NCBI GenBank assembly: GCA_030432015.1
Contig: JAUIHJ010000241.1
Location: forward strand, 1-10,445
Length of the DNA stretch: 10,445 nucleotides
Source: a bacterium
Lineage (GTDB): Bacteria; Planctomycetota; Planctomycetia; Pirellulales; Pirellulaceae
Reading direction: 5' to 3'
Below are positions 1-7,448 of this stretch, one piece after another. Positions within the stretch are counted from its first letter, which is position 1. Each line of letters begins with the position of its first letter. The translations under genes and the position numbers were made by a program. Below the pieces are notes generated by a model, which saw only the letters and a list, made by a program, of their open reading frames with translations, was not told the DNA's origin and ran no database searches.

Positions 1-236
1 CCCCCGCTGAAGCCGCCTCCGCCAAGGCCACCGCCGCGACTCGCACCGCCACCACCGCTGAAGCCGCCGCCGCCGAAGCCCCCACCTCCGCCACGACTCG
101 CGCCGCCACCTCCACCACGACTTGCGCCGCCGCCACTGAAGCCACCACCCCGACTTCCGCCACCGCCGCTAAACCCTCCCCGACTTCCTCCCCGGCTGCC
201 GCCGCCCCCTCGACCGCCACCACCAAATCCGCGTCC
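1..236 (-). repeat. Degenerate in-frame tandem Gly-codon repeat
   Basis: The coding strand is a run of GGN codons (GGC, GGT, GGA) broken at intervals by Ser-Arg codon pairs (AGT/AGC with CGT/CGC/CGG) and TTC/TTT Phe codons. The plus strand therefore reads as CCG/CCA-rich sequence with recurring 'ccgccaccacc'-like words. Units vary in length and codon use, so this is a diverged protein-level repeat rather than a perfect DNA tandem repeat. It continues past the left edge. Confidence 0.75.
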
Positions 237-308
237 GTAGCAGTCGGCCAGCGGCAAGGAAAAGACGAGGCAGAATGCCAGCGGCGTCAGCAGCGATTGG
301 CGCATCAT
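1..308 (-). CDS. Secreted Gly/Ser/Arg/Phe-rich low-complexity protein (N-terminal part, runs off the window)
   Basis: The frame is open from an ATG at 308 to the left edge (102 complete codons, no stop), so only the N-terminus is visible. Residues 1-23 look like a Sec signal peptide: M-M-R-Q, a hydrophobic core with LAFCLVFSLPL, then ADC. From about residue 25 the protein is almost only Gly with spaced Ser-Arg pairs and Phe, in units like SRGGGGGF and FSGGGGA. A second ATG follows at 305. GGAGAA (complement of 316-321) lies 7 bases before the first ATG and 10 before the second, so either could start. The gap to the upstream SnoaL-like gene is 58 bases, so co-transcription is possible. Planctomycete genomes encode large exported proteins with such Gly-rich segments, but function is unknown and the defining C-terminal part is missing. 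Being a real gene is fairly safe; any functional name is not. Confidence 0.72.
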   Translation of the reverse strand, partial: MMRQSLLTPLAFCLVFSLPLADCYGRGFGGGGRGGGGSRGGSRGGFSGGGGSRGGGFSGGGASRGGGGGASRGGGGGFGGGGFSGGGGASRGGGLGGGGFSG

Positions 309-366
309 GGGGACGTTCTCCGAGTCGTAATTAGTTTATCGCGGTGGGGAGGTCAGAATCGCTTGA

Positions 367-1404
367 CTACTGTCGCTTCAACACGACTTCTTCTGTATCC
401 GGCAAGGTGGCGTCGTCCGAGGTTCGGCGAACGGACTGCCAAACGTAAGCGTTGTCGTCGAGTCGAGTCAGCGTGTTGACCGACGTTGTAAGCGCTCCCT
501 CTCCAGTCACCCCACGTATCTCCGCCATCCAGCCGTTGTCGGTCGGCGACCAAACACCGACCGCGTGTCCGCCATCGGGGCTAAAGTTCCACGACTGAAT
601 ATTTCCGTCCAATGGGTTCCAGCCGATCAATTGCAGGCCTGATGTCTTGGTCCCGTCGACAGCGGTCAACGTGTACGTCCGTGTGACGAAGCTCTTGTTG
701 GCGATCCAGCGGCACGTCGATTCCGTCGTCACGCCATGTTCTTCCGCGATCCAGGTCCCGATTAACCATTCCAGGTCGGCAACGTTTCGGAAGGCTGAAG
801 GAGTTTCAATATGCGTATCGCGGACCGAAGCCATCCGCCATTTACCATCGACTTTGACGTGAACCGCCGTGTATCGGCTGAAACCGGGAATGCCTTCGGG
901 GGGCGGCTCAAGGACGGCCCGCCCATCTTCAATCGCGGTTGCATCGCTTAACAGCCGGATCGAATCGATGATGACTCGCAGTTTCATCGGCGGACTGTTG
1001 GCAAAGAAACTGCGGTATCCATTTTGGATCGCCTCGCGTCCGACAAACCGCCGGCCGACATCGTCAATGTACTCGCCGTCGGCAGTCCACAGCGCCGCAA
1101 TGGCCTCGGCGTCTCGGGCATCAAACGCAGCAGCGAACGCTTGTGACTCGGCACGAATTGCCGCGATCTCCGTCGCGCGACCCTGATTGGCCACTTCAGC
1201 ATCATTGGTCGTCCCATCCGTTTCGGCCGCTCCATCCTTGGCATTTGCCACGTTCTCTTGCTCGGAGCGACCCGCAGACTGTGGCGCCGTTGATGTTGCG
1301 TCTTGAGCAATTCCGGGCACGCCAGCCAGAATTCCAGCCAGGAGGGTCGTAGCGCATACGATTCGGAGGAGCCGGGCAAGGTCAAGCATTGGATTGAGTC
1401 TCAT
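367..1404 (-). CDS. Secreted SnoaL/NTF2-like (SgcJ/EcaC-type) protein with extra C-terminal domain
   Basis: 345 residues. Residues 1-34 form a Sec signal peptide (RLLR, then CATTLLAGILAGVPGIA, cut near GIA|QD). Residues 35-75 are a polar Ala/Thr/Glu/Asn-rich linker. Residues 76-200 look like the SnoaL-like/NTF2 fold of the SgcJ/EcaC family: the helix AFDARDAEAIAALWTADGEY, then VGREAIQNGYRSFF, then a beta pattern ending in GKWRMASVRDTH. Such domains form cone-shaped pockets for small molecules. Residues 208-345 are a second beta-rich domain opening with LEWLIGTW and containing many Trp and Gly; it may be a lipocalin-like barrel, but I cannot name it. Total length is well above a lone NTF2 domain (about 130). 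The ATG at 1404 is used because it gives the full signal peptide; only a weak AAAAGA precedes it. Substrate unknown; it probably acts outside the cytoplasm. Confidence 0.83.
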   Translation of the reverse strand: MRLNPMLDLARLLRIVCATTLLAGILAGVPGIAQDATSTAPQSAGRSEQENVANAKDGAAETDGTTNDAEVANQGRATEIAAIRAESQAFAAAFDARDAEAIAALWTADGEYIDDVGRRFVGREAIQNGYRSFFANSPPMKLRVIIDSIRLLSDATAIEDGRAVLEPPPEGIPGFSRYTAVHVKVDGKWRMASVRDTHIETPSAFRNVADLEWLIGTWIAEEHGVTTESTCRWIANKSFVTRTYTLTAVDGTKTSGLQLIGWNPLDGNIQSWNFSPDGGHAVGVWSPTDNGWMAEIRGVTGEGALTTSVNTLTRLDDNAYVWQSVRRTSDDATLPDTEEVVLKRQ

Positions 1405-1690
1405 GGAGTCTTTTCGAAATGACGGTGGCGCGTGACGTCGCGACAGGTCGCAGCCAGAAATGGTCTCTTCATTCTATTTGGCTGACTGGGGGCAATCCAG
1501 GAATTCCCGGCTTGGGACTGCTGCCCCAAGTTCCTTCGCGCCGCGTAAACCGTTTCACCCGCACTAGCCATACGGCCAAGGTGGAAGCATTACTTCGCCC
1601 GGGTCGATCAGGCTCCGCGTGAAGGAAACGCTGACCCTGCCAGCGCCGTTTGCGGCCTGCCCCACAGTTTTTTCGTCGCTTGCAGGCGAA
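1405..1690. other. Intergenic region between the VOC gene and the SnoaL-like gene
   Basis: No convincing gene is seen in these 286 bases. On the minus strand they follow the last gene of the four-gene operon and precede the SnoaL-like gene. A 6-bp hairpin (CTTGGG 1511-1516 with CCCAAG 1525-1530, 8-base loop) and a longer-loop pair (gcctgc 1655-1660 with gcaggc 1682-1687) are present. Neither is followed by a T-run on the minus strand, so neither is a clear intrinsic terminator. A TAGAAT box on the minus strand could be a -10 element for the SnoaL-like gene, but no good -35 lies at the right distance. Confidence 0.45.
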
Positions 1691-2062
1691 TCAAACGTGT
1701 TGATCGACGAGGATCGGATTTCCATCCGGGTCGACAGCCGTCAGGGATGCAGGGCCTGTCGTTGTTTCGTCTGCCTCCTGGATCAATTCTACCCCCGCCG
1801 CTTTGAGTTGGCGCTGCAGCTCGCGGATGTCGGTGAACGCATCGAGCTGCTCGGCGTTCTTGTTCCATCCCGGATTGAACGTCAGGATGTTCTTTTCAAA
1901 CATGCCTTGAAATAGGCCGATGGTGTGGTCGCCATTCCGCAAGATCAGCCAGTTCTGCGCGGCGTCTCCGCCGCACACTTGAAAGCCGAACTTCTCATAG
2001 AAGGCCTTCGAGGCCTCCAGGTCCTTGACTGCCAGGCTGACTGAAAACGCGCCGAGTTCCAT
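1691..2062 (-). CDS. VOC family (glyoxalase/bleomycin-resistance-like) protein
   Basis: 123 residues, a typical length for a single-chain VOC protein, which pairs two beta-alpha-beta-beta-beta modules. The first module has MELGAFSVSLAVKDLEAS and then AFYEKFGFQV, the usual VOC opening. The second ends in DPDGNPILVDQH, the usual VOC close. Family members are small metal-dependent or ligand-binding enzymes such as glyoxalases, dioxygenases and drug-binding proteins; the specific reaction cannot be read here. There is no signal peptide, so it should be cytosolic, unlike its operon neighbours. The frame stays open upstream to an ATG at 2149, but that extension overlaps the ankyrin gene. AGGGAG (complement of 2069-2074), 6 bases before the ATG at 2062, fixes the shorter start. 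It lies 16 bases after the ankyrin stop and is probably the last gene of the operon. Confidence 0.9.
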   Translation of the reverse strand: MELGAFSVSLAVKDLEASKAFYEKFGFQVCGGDAAQNWLILRNGDHTIGLFQGMFEKNILTFNPGWNKNAEQLDAFTDIRELQRQLKAAGVELIQEADETTTGPASLTAVDPDGNPILVDQHV

Positions 2063-2068
2063 GTGTCG

Positions 2069-2074
2069 CTCCCT
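2069..2074 (-). promoter_or_regulatory. Ribosome binding site deciding the VOC start
   Basis: AGGGAG on the minus strand ends 6 bases before the ATG at 2062 and sits inside the 16-base gap after the ankyrin stop codon. Together with the VOC fold beginning at exactly this Met, it argues against the longer open frame that starts inside the ankyrin gene. Confidence 0.75.
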
Positions 2075-2078
2075 GTTT

Positions 2079-3551
2079 CTATCGTGGACGTTGCTTGCGT
2101 GGTAACGGTTTGGGCGGGTTGATTCCGGCGGCCACCATGACGTCTTCAATCGCCGCCATCGTCTCCGGCGAGGGGCGGAAGTTGCCTGGGCGGTGACCCT
2201 GTGCGATCAGCAACGGTGTCCATCCGCGTTGGTTCTTCTGATTCCAGACGTCGATGTCCGCCCCGTGGTCGGCGACGAATCTTACCAGTTTCGGCCAGCT
2301 CTTATACGCAGCGCCGTGCATCGCGGAGTTACCGTTTTCGTCGACGGCATTAATATCGGCGCCCAGCTTCAGCAGCAGCCCGACCGCCTCGATCACCTCG
2401 TCCTCGCTTCCCGCAGCCTCGTCACCGCTCCCTAGGACGCCCACGCCAGCGGCCGCCAGTAGAGGCGTGCAGTTATCCGCATTGGTCAGCAGCGGATCGG
2501 CACCGAGTTCGACGAGCAGACGCATCAGCGGCAGATCCGCCGCCTCGGACGCCAGCAGAAACGGCGTGGCGCCGGTATGGTTCAAGCGACCGTTGGCGGC
2601 CTTCCGCTTGCCGTGTCGCACATTTACATCACCGCCAGAAGCAATCAGCTTGCGAACGAAATCGAGACTCGTCAGGTCTCCTGATCCAATGGGCGGTGGG
2701 TCGCCATCCCCACGAATCGGCTTGCGAACCCATGTGATGGCGTGGAGTGGCGTGAATCCGCACCGCAGGTCATTCGGGTTTGCGCCCGCCTCGATCAACG
2801 CCATGGCCAGGGCAAAATGTCCATTCTCGACGGCCAGGATCAGCGGGCTGGTGCCTGGTGTTGGACCCTTGCCCGATGGCCGTTGGATATGCATAACGTC
2901 ATTCACATCCAGGCCAGCCGAAAGTAAACGAAGTGCCGCTTCTGTGCGGCCGTTTCTGACCGCAAAGAACAGTGGCGTGAATCCTGATTTGAGCGGCGTG
3001 CGGAAATCGGCCCCCGCCTCGATTAGCGCAGCGACAACTGCGACATGCCCGTCCGCAGCCGCCCACATGATTGCCGTCTGCCCTTTCCTCTCCTTCGCAT
3101 TCACGTCGGCGCCCGCGGCCAGTAACGCGTTGACGGGCCCTGGCTTGCCGGTCCGCGACGCCGTCATGAGCGGCGTTTCGCCGCCGCGCAGGGCCGCATT
3201 CGGATCGGCGCCGGCGGCCAGCAGCATGTTGACGATGGCGCCGTTGCCGTTCTGGCAGCCAATCGAGAGGGACGTGACACCGTAGCGGTTCTCAGCTTTC
3301 ACATTCGCGCCGACCGCCACGAGCTGCTGAACGGCCTCCACATCATCGTGATAAACAGCCCAGTGCAGCGCGGTCATCCCATCGACCTGAGACGCGTTCA
3401 CGTCGACGCCCTGATCGAGTAACACGCGGATCGCCGCACGATCCTGTTGCTGGGCGGCGTCAGCTAACGGGGTCGCGACGTCCGCACCTTCGGTCACCGC
3501 GGCTGCCAGCAAGGCCACGATCCCAACGAAAGCCAACCGTTGTTTGCTCAT
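2079..3551 (-). CDS. Exported ankyrin-repeat protein, about 12 repeats
   Basis: 490 residues. Residues 1-23 are a Sec-type signal (MSKQ, AFVGIVALLAAAV, cut near EGA|DV). The rest is a continuous ankyrin solenoid of about 12 repeats of roughly 33 residues. Repeat openings include GMTALHWAV (58-66), GETPLMTAS (124-132), GQTAIMWAA (157-165), GFTPLFFAV (190-198), GATPFLLAS (327-335) and GWTPLLIAQ (443-451), with LLAAGADVNA-type turns between. Repeat 8 (about 263-323) carries a Gly/Pro-rich insertion and repeat 10 (about 358-404) an acidic Gly-rich one, both longer than normal finger loops. The C-terminus is basic and Pro-rich. Ankyrin repeats bind proteins, so a periplasmic or surface scaffold is likely; no catalytic domain is visible. 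GGGAG (complement of 3558-3562) lies 6 bases before the ATG. It starts 26 bases after the DUF1552 stop, supporting one operon. Confidence 0.93.
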   Translation of the reverse strand: MSKQRLAFVGIVALLAAAVTEGADVATPLADAAQQQDRAAIRVLLDQGVDVNASQVDGMTALHWAVYHDDVEAVQQLVAVGANVKAENRYGVTSLSIGCQNGNGAIVNMLLAAGADPNAALRGGETPLMTASRTGKPGPVNALLAAGADVNAKERKGQTAIMWAAADGHVAVVAALIEAGADFRTPLKSGFTPLFFAVRNGRTEAALRLLSAGLDVNDVMHIQRPSGKGPTPGTSPLILAVENGHFALAMALIEAGANPNDLRCGFTPLHAITWVRKPIRGDGDPPPIGSGDLTSLDFVRKLIASGGDVNVRHGKRKAANGRLNHTGATPFLLASEAADLPLMRLLVELGADPLLTNADNCTPLLAAAGVGVLGSGDEAAGSEDEVIEAVGLLLKLGADINAVDENGNSAMHGAAYKSWPKLVRFVADHGADIDVWNQKNQRGWTPLLIAQGHRPGNFRPSPETMAAIEDVMVAAGINPPKPLPRKQRPR

Positions 3552-3577
3552 ACCCGGCTCCCAGGGAGGTTCATCGA

Positions 3578-4927
3578 CTACACATCCAGCGGTTCAAATA
3601 GTTCATTCATTTGGCCCTGGCTGTCGGCAAACGAGTCCCGTTGCACCCCGACCTTGTTCAGCAGTGTCAGGTGAAGATTGGCCAACGGCGTCGGTTTGTC
3701 AAGTTTGATGTGACGTCCTCCCTGCATGTTCCCGGCAGCGCCGCCCGCCACCAGAATCGGCAGATTCGTATGGTCGTGAACGTTGGGGTTCCCCATGCCG
3801 CTGCCGTAGAGGTAGAGCGAATGATCCAGGAGGGAGCCGTTCCCTTCGGGCGTGGCCTTCAGCTTTTTCAGGAACTCCGCGAACAACGAGACGTGGAAGT
3901 GGTTGATCTTGGCGACTTTCGCGATCTTCTCTGGATCGTTGCCGTGGTGGGTGAGCGGATGGTGGGGATCGGAGACGCCAATTTCCGGATAGGTTCGGTT
4001 GCTCGTCTCGCGGGCCAGTTGGAAGGTAATCACGCGCGTGATGTCACCTTGAAGTGCCAGTGCCTGCAGATCAAACATCAGTCGGGCATGGTCTGCGTAC
4101 GCGGCCGGGACTCCGACGGGGCGCTCAAGATCTGGAAGTGGGTTCTCGGCCGTGTCCGACTCGGCCTGCTGAATCCGCCGTTCGACCTCACGAATGGTTT
4201 CTAAATAGAAATCGATGGTATTGCGATCCTCTGGGCCCAGTGTTTGTTGGAGGCGTTTGATCTCGTCGACCAGCGAATCGAGCAGACTGGCACGTCGTTT
4301 CAACGCAGCCGTTCGTTCGGCGCTGCTGCCGCCCTCGCCGAAGAGGGTTTCGAACACGATCCGCGGATGGGCCTCGGCGGGAAGCGGCGTCGTCGGAGAC
4401 GACCAGGAAAGGTTGTTCTGATAGACACAGGCGTATCCGTTGTCGCACTGGCCAACGACCGACAGGAGGTCCATGGACATTTCAAGCGACGGTAACTGCG
4501 TCTCTTGGCCGATCTGCTGTGCGGCAATCTGGTCCACCGTTGTTCCCAGGTAATAGTCCGTGCTCTCGGTGCGTTTGGCGCGCGCTGCGCTCAGGAATGC
4601 CGCGTTGGACGTCGCATGCGTGCCGGGGTAAGCATTCTGTAATTCGAGGTTGGTGATGGCCGTAACGTGCTGCCGGATCGGAGCCAGCGAACGGAGGCTG
4701 GGGGAAAGCTCGTCGAGCGTGTTTTCACCGGGCGGCGTCCAACGGGTGATATCACATCCCATCGGCATGTAGACAAAGCCCAGGCGGCGGAGGCGGGCGG
4801 GACTGGCCGGAGTGTCCGCCAACGCGGTCAGCGACGGGATCATGGCATCGAGCAGCGGAAGCGCCAGCGTTGTCCCAATGCCTCGCAGAAACGTCCGGCG
4901 CGGCAGCGCCTTCTTGGTGATGATCAT
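3578..4927 (-). CDS. DUF1552 (HXXSHH family) Tat-exported protein
   Basis: 449 residues, normal for the family. The N-terminus has a twin-arginine signal, PRRTFLRG (residues 9-16), followed by a hydrophobic stretch to about residue 37, so export in folded form is likely. The body matches DUF1552: FVYMPMGCD (51-59), the conserved GTHATSNAAFLS (102-113), a charged helical segment about 205-258, and the signature HPLTHHGNDPEKI (323-335). YGSGMGNPNVHDH (374-386) and the C-terminal LANLHLTLLNKVGV follow. The family motif is named HXXSHH; here the third position is Thr. The many conserved His and Asp residues suggest metal binding, but no activity has been assigned that I know of. Its ATG overlaps the stop of the upstream PSCyt/PSD gene by four bases (ATGA), which indicates translational coupling and a functional pair; these two families commonly occur together. 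Confidence 0.94.
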   Translation of the reverse strand: MIITKKALPRRTFLRGIGTTLALPLLDAMIPSLTALADTPASPARLRRLGFVYMPMGCDITRWTPPGENTLDELSPSLRSLAPIRQHVTAITNLELQNAYPGTHATSNAAFLSAARAKRTESTDYYLGTTVDQIAAQQIGQETQLPSLEMSMDLLSVVGQCDNGYACVYQNNLSWSSPTTPLPAEAHPRIVFETLFGEGGSSAERTAALKRRASLLDSLVDEIKRLQQTLGPEDRNTIDFYLETIREVERRIQQAESDTAENPLPDLERPVGVPAAYADHARLMFDLQALALQGDITRVITFQLARETSNRTYPEIGVSDPHHPLTHHGNDPEKIAKVAKINHFHVSLFAEFLKKLKATPEGNGSLLDHSLYLYGSGMGNPNVHDHTNLPILVAGGAAGNMQGGRHIKLDKPTPLANLHLTLLNKVGVQRDSFADSQGQMNELFEPLDV

Positions 4928-7317
4928 AACGAGGTTCTCATCTGAAATGGAGTGCTCTGCACGATACCCAGAATAAGCGAAGAGAAGCGAAAATCGTCGT
5001 CCTGTGCGGCACGGACGACTTCACGGATTGCCGGTGCGTCGGTGGGCTCAAGGCCCCGGCCGAGTGCATAGGTCAACAGCTTTTCGGACATGGTTCCAAC
5101 AAAAATCTGTGGCCGGTCGAGCAACGCCTGCTCGAGCCCCGCGACACCGGTAAACCGGCTGCCGTCGGGGAGGCCGCCGGCGGCGTTTACCGGACTGCCT
5201 TCATCAAAATTCCTCCACCGTCCCACGGCATCAAAATTCTCCAGGGAAAAACCGACCGGGTCGATCACGTCATGACAACCGGCGCAGTTCGGGTCCGCGC
5301 GGTGCTGCGCCAACCGCGCGCGGACCGACTGGTTCGAGGCCACGGTATTGTCTTCCAGGGCCGGCACATTTGCCGGCGGGGGTGGCGGCGGCGTTCCCAG
5401 GAGATTTTCCAAGATCCAGGCGCCTCGAATCACCAATGAGGTTCGCGTGGCATAGGACGTCACCGTCAGAATGCTACCGTGGCGCAGTAAGCCGCCGCGC
5501 CGGCTGTTTTCGTCCAGGGACACGCGACGAAAACGACTGCCGTAGACGTGCGGGATGTCGTAGTGTCTGGCCAGGCGTTCGTTGAGATAGGTGTAATTCG
5601 CCTTTAATAAATCGAGGACGCTGCGGTCTTCACGCATGATGCTCGTGAAGAACAGTTCGGTTTCTTGCCGAAAAGCCTGCCGCAAATTGTCGTCGAAATC
5701 CGGGAACAGGCGTGCATCCGGCGTGGTCGCATCCAGATTACGGAGGTACAGCCACTGTCCAGCGAAGTTGTGAACCAGGGACTGTGAACGCCGGTCCGCC
5801 AGCATCCGCCGCGTTTGCCGCCGAAGCACGCCGGGGTCGCTGAGTCGACCCTGTTCAGCAAGGTCCAGAAGTTCATCGTCCGGAATACTGCTCCATAGAA
5901 AGAATGAGAGACGCGAGGCCAGTTCAATGTCGCTGATGCGGTGGGCCGTCTGCGGGGCGATGTCATCCGGGTCTCGTTCGACGCGAAACAGAAATTCAGG
6001 ATGCACCAGCACGGAACTGAGCGCCATTTCAATTCCATCTTCGAACGTCCCCTCCGCGCGGGCTGCCCGGTACAGGGCCAGTGGCCTGGCCAGGTCTGCC
6101 TCGTCAATCGGTCGCCGGCAGGCTCGCCGCAGCAACGTTGAAATAATCTTGCGGGCGCAGGCGTCTTCCTCTTCAACTCGCGTCGGCTCGCAAGTGAAGA
6201 TGCGCTGGCGACTCGGCGAGTTCCCGGCACCGGACGGTGAAAAAGGGCCAATGATCGAAACCTGGTAGACGGCAGGTCCGAGCCGAGGATGACGGTACAT
6301 GTTGAAGTGCACATTCAGTGGCTGCCGCTTGGTCTCCAGCAGCGATGCAGGGTTCTTCAAAAAGGTGAACCCGATTTCATGTGGCCCCGCCGTCGCGCTG
6401 ATACGGGCCTTGAGATGTCGATCAACATTTTCGTGAGTTGGCTTGCCGCCGTAGTCTGAATTCGTCGCCTTACCACGAGGTGGTTTGACCGTGAATCGCT
6501 GCACCCGTCGCAGGTCCAGCAGGAGTTCCAATTCGTGAGGTTCGTGCAGACCCTCGACATGCTCGTTGCGATCGCGGGCGAGACGAATCTGAATCTCATA
6601 CTCGCCGTCCTGGGGAAAGGTGTAGGAGATCAGTCCCCCGCCGCGTGTCCCGATTGGTAGCCCTTCAACCCGATCTTCCTGCGTAATGTCAGGACGGAGA
6701 CGAATCGTCTTACCGCTGGGGGAGTTCTGAGTACCGCCAATTGCCAGACGGCTGATCCTTTCTGCCGCGGAAATGTATCGATTCAAGAGCGTCGGCGAGA
6801 GCTTTCCGACGGTGATGTTGTCGAACCCATGACTCGATTCGTCCCCCGGCAAGAGCATGCTGACATCGATCTCCAAGGCCAGCAGGTCCCGAATCGCATT
6901 GCGATACTCGGCGCGCGTCAGCCGCCGAAACGTATTGGTGCGACCGGGCTGTGGATGTTCGGAGGCGACGCGGTCGAGTGTCCCTTCCAGCGAATGCAGC
7001 ACGCTGGCGTACGTTGCTTCGTCGGGTCGAACCGTGTCGCGGGGAGGCATTTGGCGTGCCCGCAACTTCCGTACGACACCTTCCCAAATGTCGATGTGCG
7101 CTGCCAGGGATTCCGAACTGGTGGATTCCAAGTCGAGCTCGGCGGCTGGATCACTGCTGCCGTGACAGTCCAGGCAATACTGACGCACCAATGCCTGGAC
7201 GACGGGAGCTGGACGGTACTTGTCCACCGGTGATTCGTCGGCTGCTGCGGCGCCGGCCATGCAATCGAGGCCACAAACGACCGCACTAATCGCCACCAAG
7301 TTTGTCGCTCGATGCAT
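4924..7317 (-). CDS. PSCyt/PSD planctomycete c-heme protein (DUF1587-DUF1595-DUF1592-DUF1588-DUF1585)
   Basis: 797 residues from the ATG at 7317. A Sec signal covers residues 1-27 (MHRATNLVAISAVV to GAAAA|DES). Order: a PSCyt1-like cytochrome segment with heme motif CLDCH (48-52) and an RQMPP motif near 88; DUF1587 at about 128-192 (TFRRLTRAEYRNAIRDLL, then LLPGDESSHGFDN); a beta-rich, carbohydrate-binding-like segment at about 200-360; DUF1595 at about 385-447 (LLRRACRRP to HPEFLFRVE); DUF1592 at about 460-587 (LASRLSFFLWSSIPDDELL and FAGQWLYLRNLD); DUF1588 at about 607-705 (RGGLL to the Pro-rich linker, second heme motif CAGCH at 678-682, IDPVGFSLENFD); DUF1585 at about 717-792 (EKLLTYALGRGLEPTD). 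Two CxxCH sites suggest a covalently bound c-type diheme protein outside the cytoplasm. The frame is open to 7416, but that extension carries no signal peptide and spans the likely promoter at 7361-7388. The substrate is unknown. Confidence 0.93.
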   Translation of the reverse strand: MHRATNLVAISAVVCGLDCMAGAAAADESPVDKYRPAPVVQALVRQYCLDCHGSSDPAAELDLESTSSESLAAHIDIWEGVVRKLRARQMPPRDTVRPDEATYASVLHSLEGTLDRVASEHPQPGRTNTFRRLTRAEYRNAIRDLLALEIDVSMLLPGDESSHGFDNITVGKLSPTLLNRYISAAERISRLAIGGTQNSPSGKTIRLRPDITQEDRVEGLPIGTRGGGLISYTFPQDGEYEIQIRLARDRNEHVEGLHEPHELELLLDLRRVQRFTVKPPRGKATNSDYGGKPTHENVDRHLKARISATAGPHEIGFTFLKNPASLLETKRQPLNVHFNMYRHPRLGPAVYQVSIIGPFSPSGAGNSPSRQRIFTCEPTRVEEEDACARKIISTLLRRACRRPIDEADLARPLALYRAARAEGTFEDGIEMALSSVLVHPEFLFRVERDPDDIAPQTAHRISDIELASRLSFFLWSSIPDDELLDLAEQGRLSDPGVLRRQTRRMLADRRSQSLVHNFAGQWLYLRNLDATTPDARLFPDFDDNLRQAFRQETELFFTSIMREDRSVLDLLKANYTYLNERLARHYDIPHVYGSRFRRVSLDENSRRGGLLRHGSILTVTSYATRTSLVIRGAWILENLLGTPPPPPPANVPALEDNTVASNQSVRARLAQHRADPNCAGCHDVIDPVGFSLENFDAVGRWRNFDEGSPVNAAGGLPDGSRFTGVAGLEQALLDRPQIFVGTMSEKLLTYALGRGLEPTDAPAIREVVRAAQDDDFRFSSLILGIVQSTPFQMRTSL

Positions 7318-7360
7318 GCGAAACACACCACGGGCCCGGAGAAGGTTTGCAATCCCGCCT

Positions 7361-7388
7361 ATTGTAGATGGTACGGAAGAATTCTCAA
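7361..7388 (-). promoter_or_regulatory. Sigma70-like promoter of the PSCyt/PSD operon
   Basis: On the minus strand a TTGAGA -35 box (complement of 7383-7388) is separated by 16 bases from a TACAAT -10 box (complement of 7361-7366). Transcription would start near 7354, leaving a leader of about 36 bases before the ATG at 7317. This supports 7317, rather than 7416, as the translation start. It is a match by eye only; spacing of 16 is slightly short of the usual 17. Confidence 0.5.
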
Positions 7389-7448
7389 AACCGGTTCGCG
7401 GCCCCCACAAGGCCACGTGGTTCTTGAATGGGGTATGTGTCGAATATT

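Noticed and set aside
1..236. Tandem short repeats as a CRISPR array
   Set aside because: There are no unique spacers or constant repeat units; the pattern is Gly codons in frame with a signal peptide.
1511..1530. Hairpin as an intrinsic terminator of the four-gene operon
   Set aside because: The 6-bp stem is real but no T-run follows it on the minus strand, and it lies about 160 bases beyond the VOC stop.
2254..3285. A long plus-strand open frame antisense to the ankyrin gene
   Set aside because: It is the opposite strand of a clear ankyrin-repeat gene; its product is Ser/Ala/Pro-rich with no recognisable domain, as expected when a GC-rich repeat gene is read backwards.
7318..7416. N-terminal extension of the PSCyt/PSD gene to an ATG at 7416
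   Set aside because: The extension has no signal-like character, while a good signal peptide begins at the ATG at 7317. A promoter-like site also lies inside the extension.
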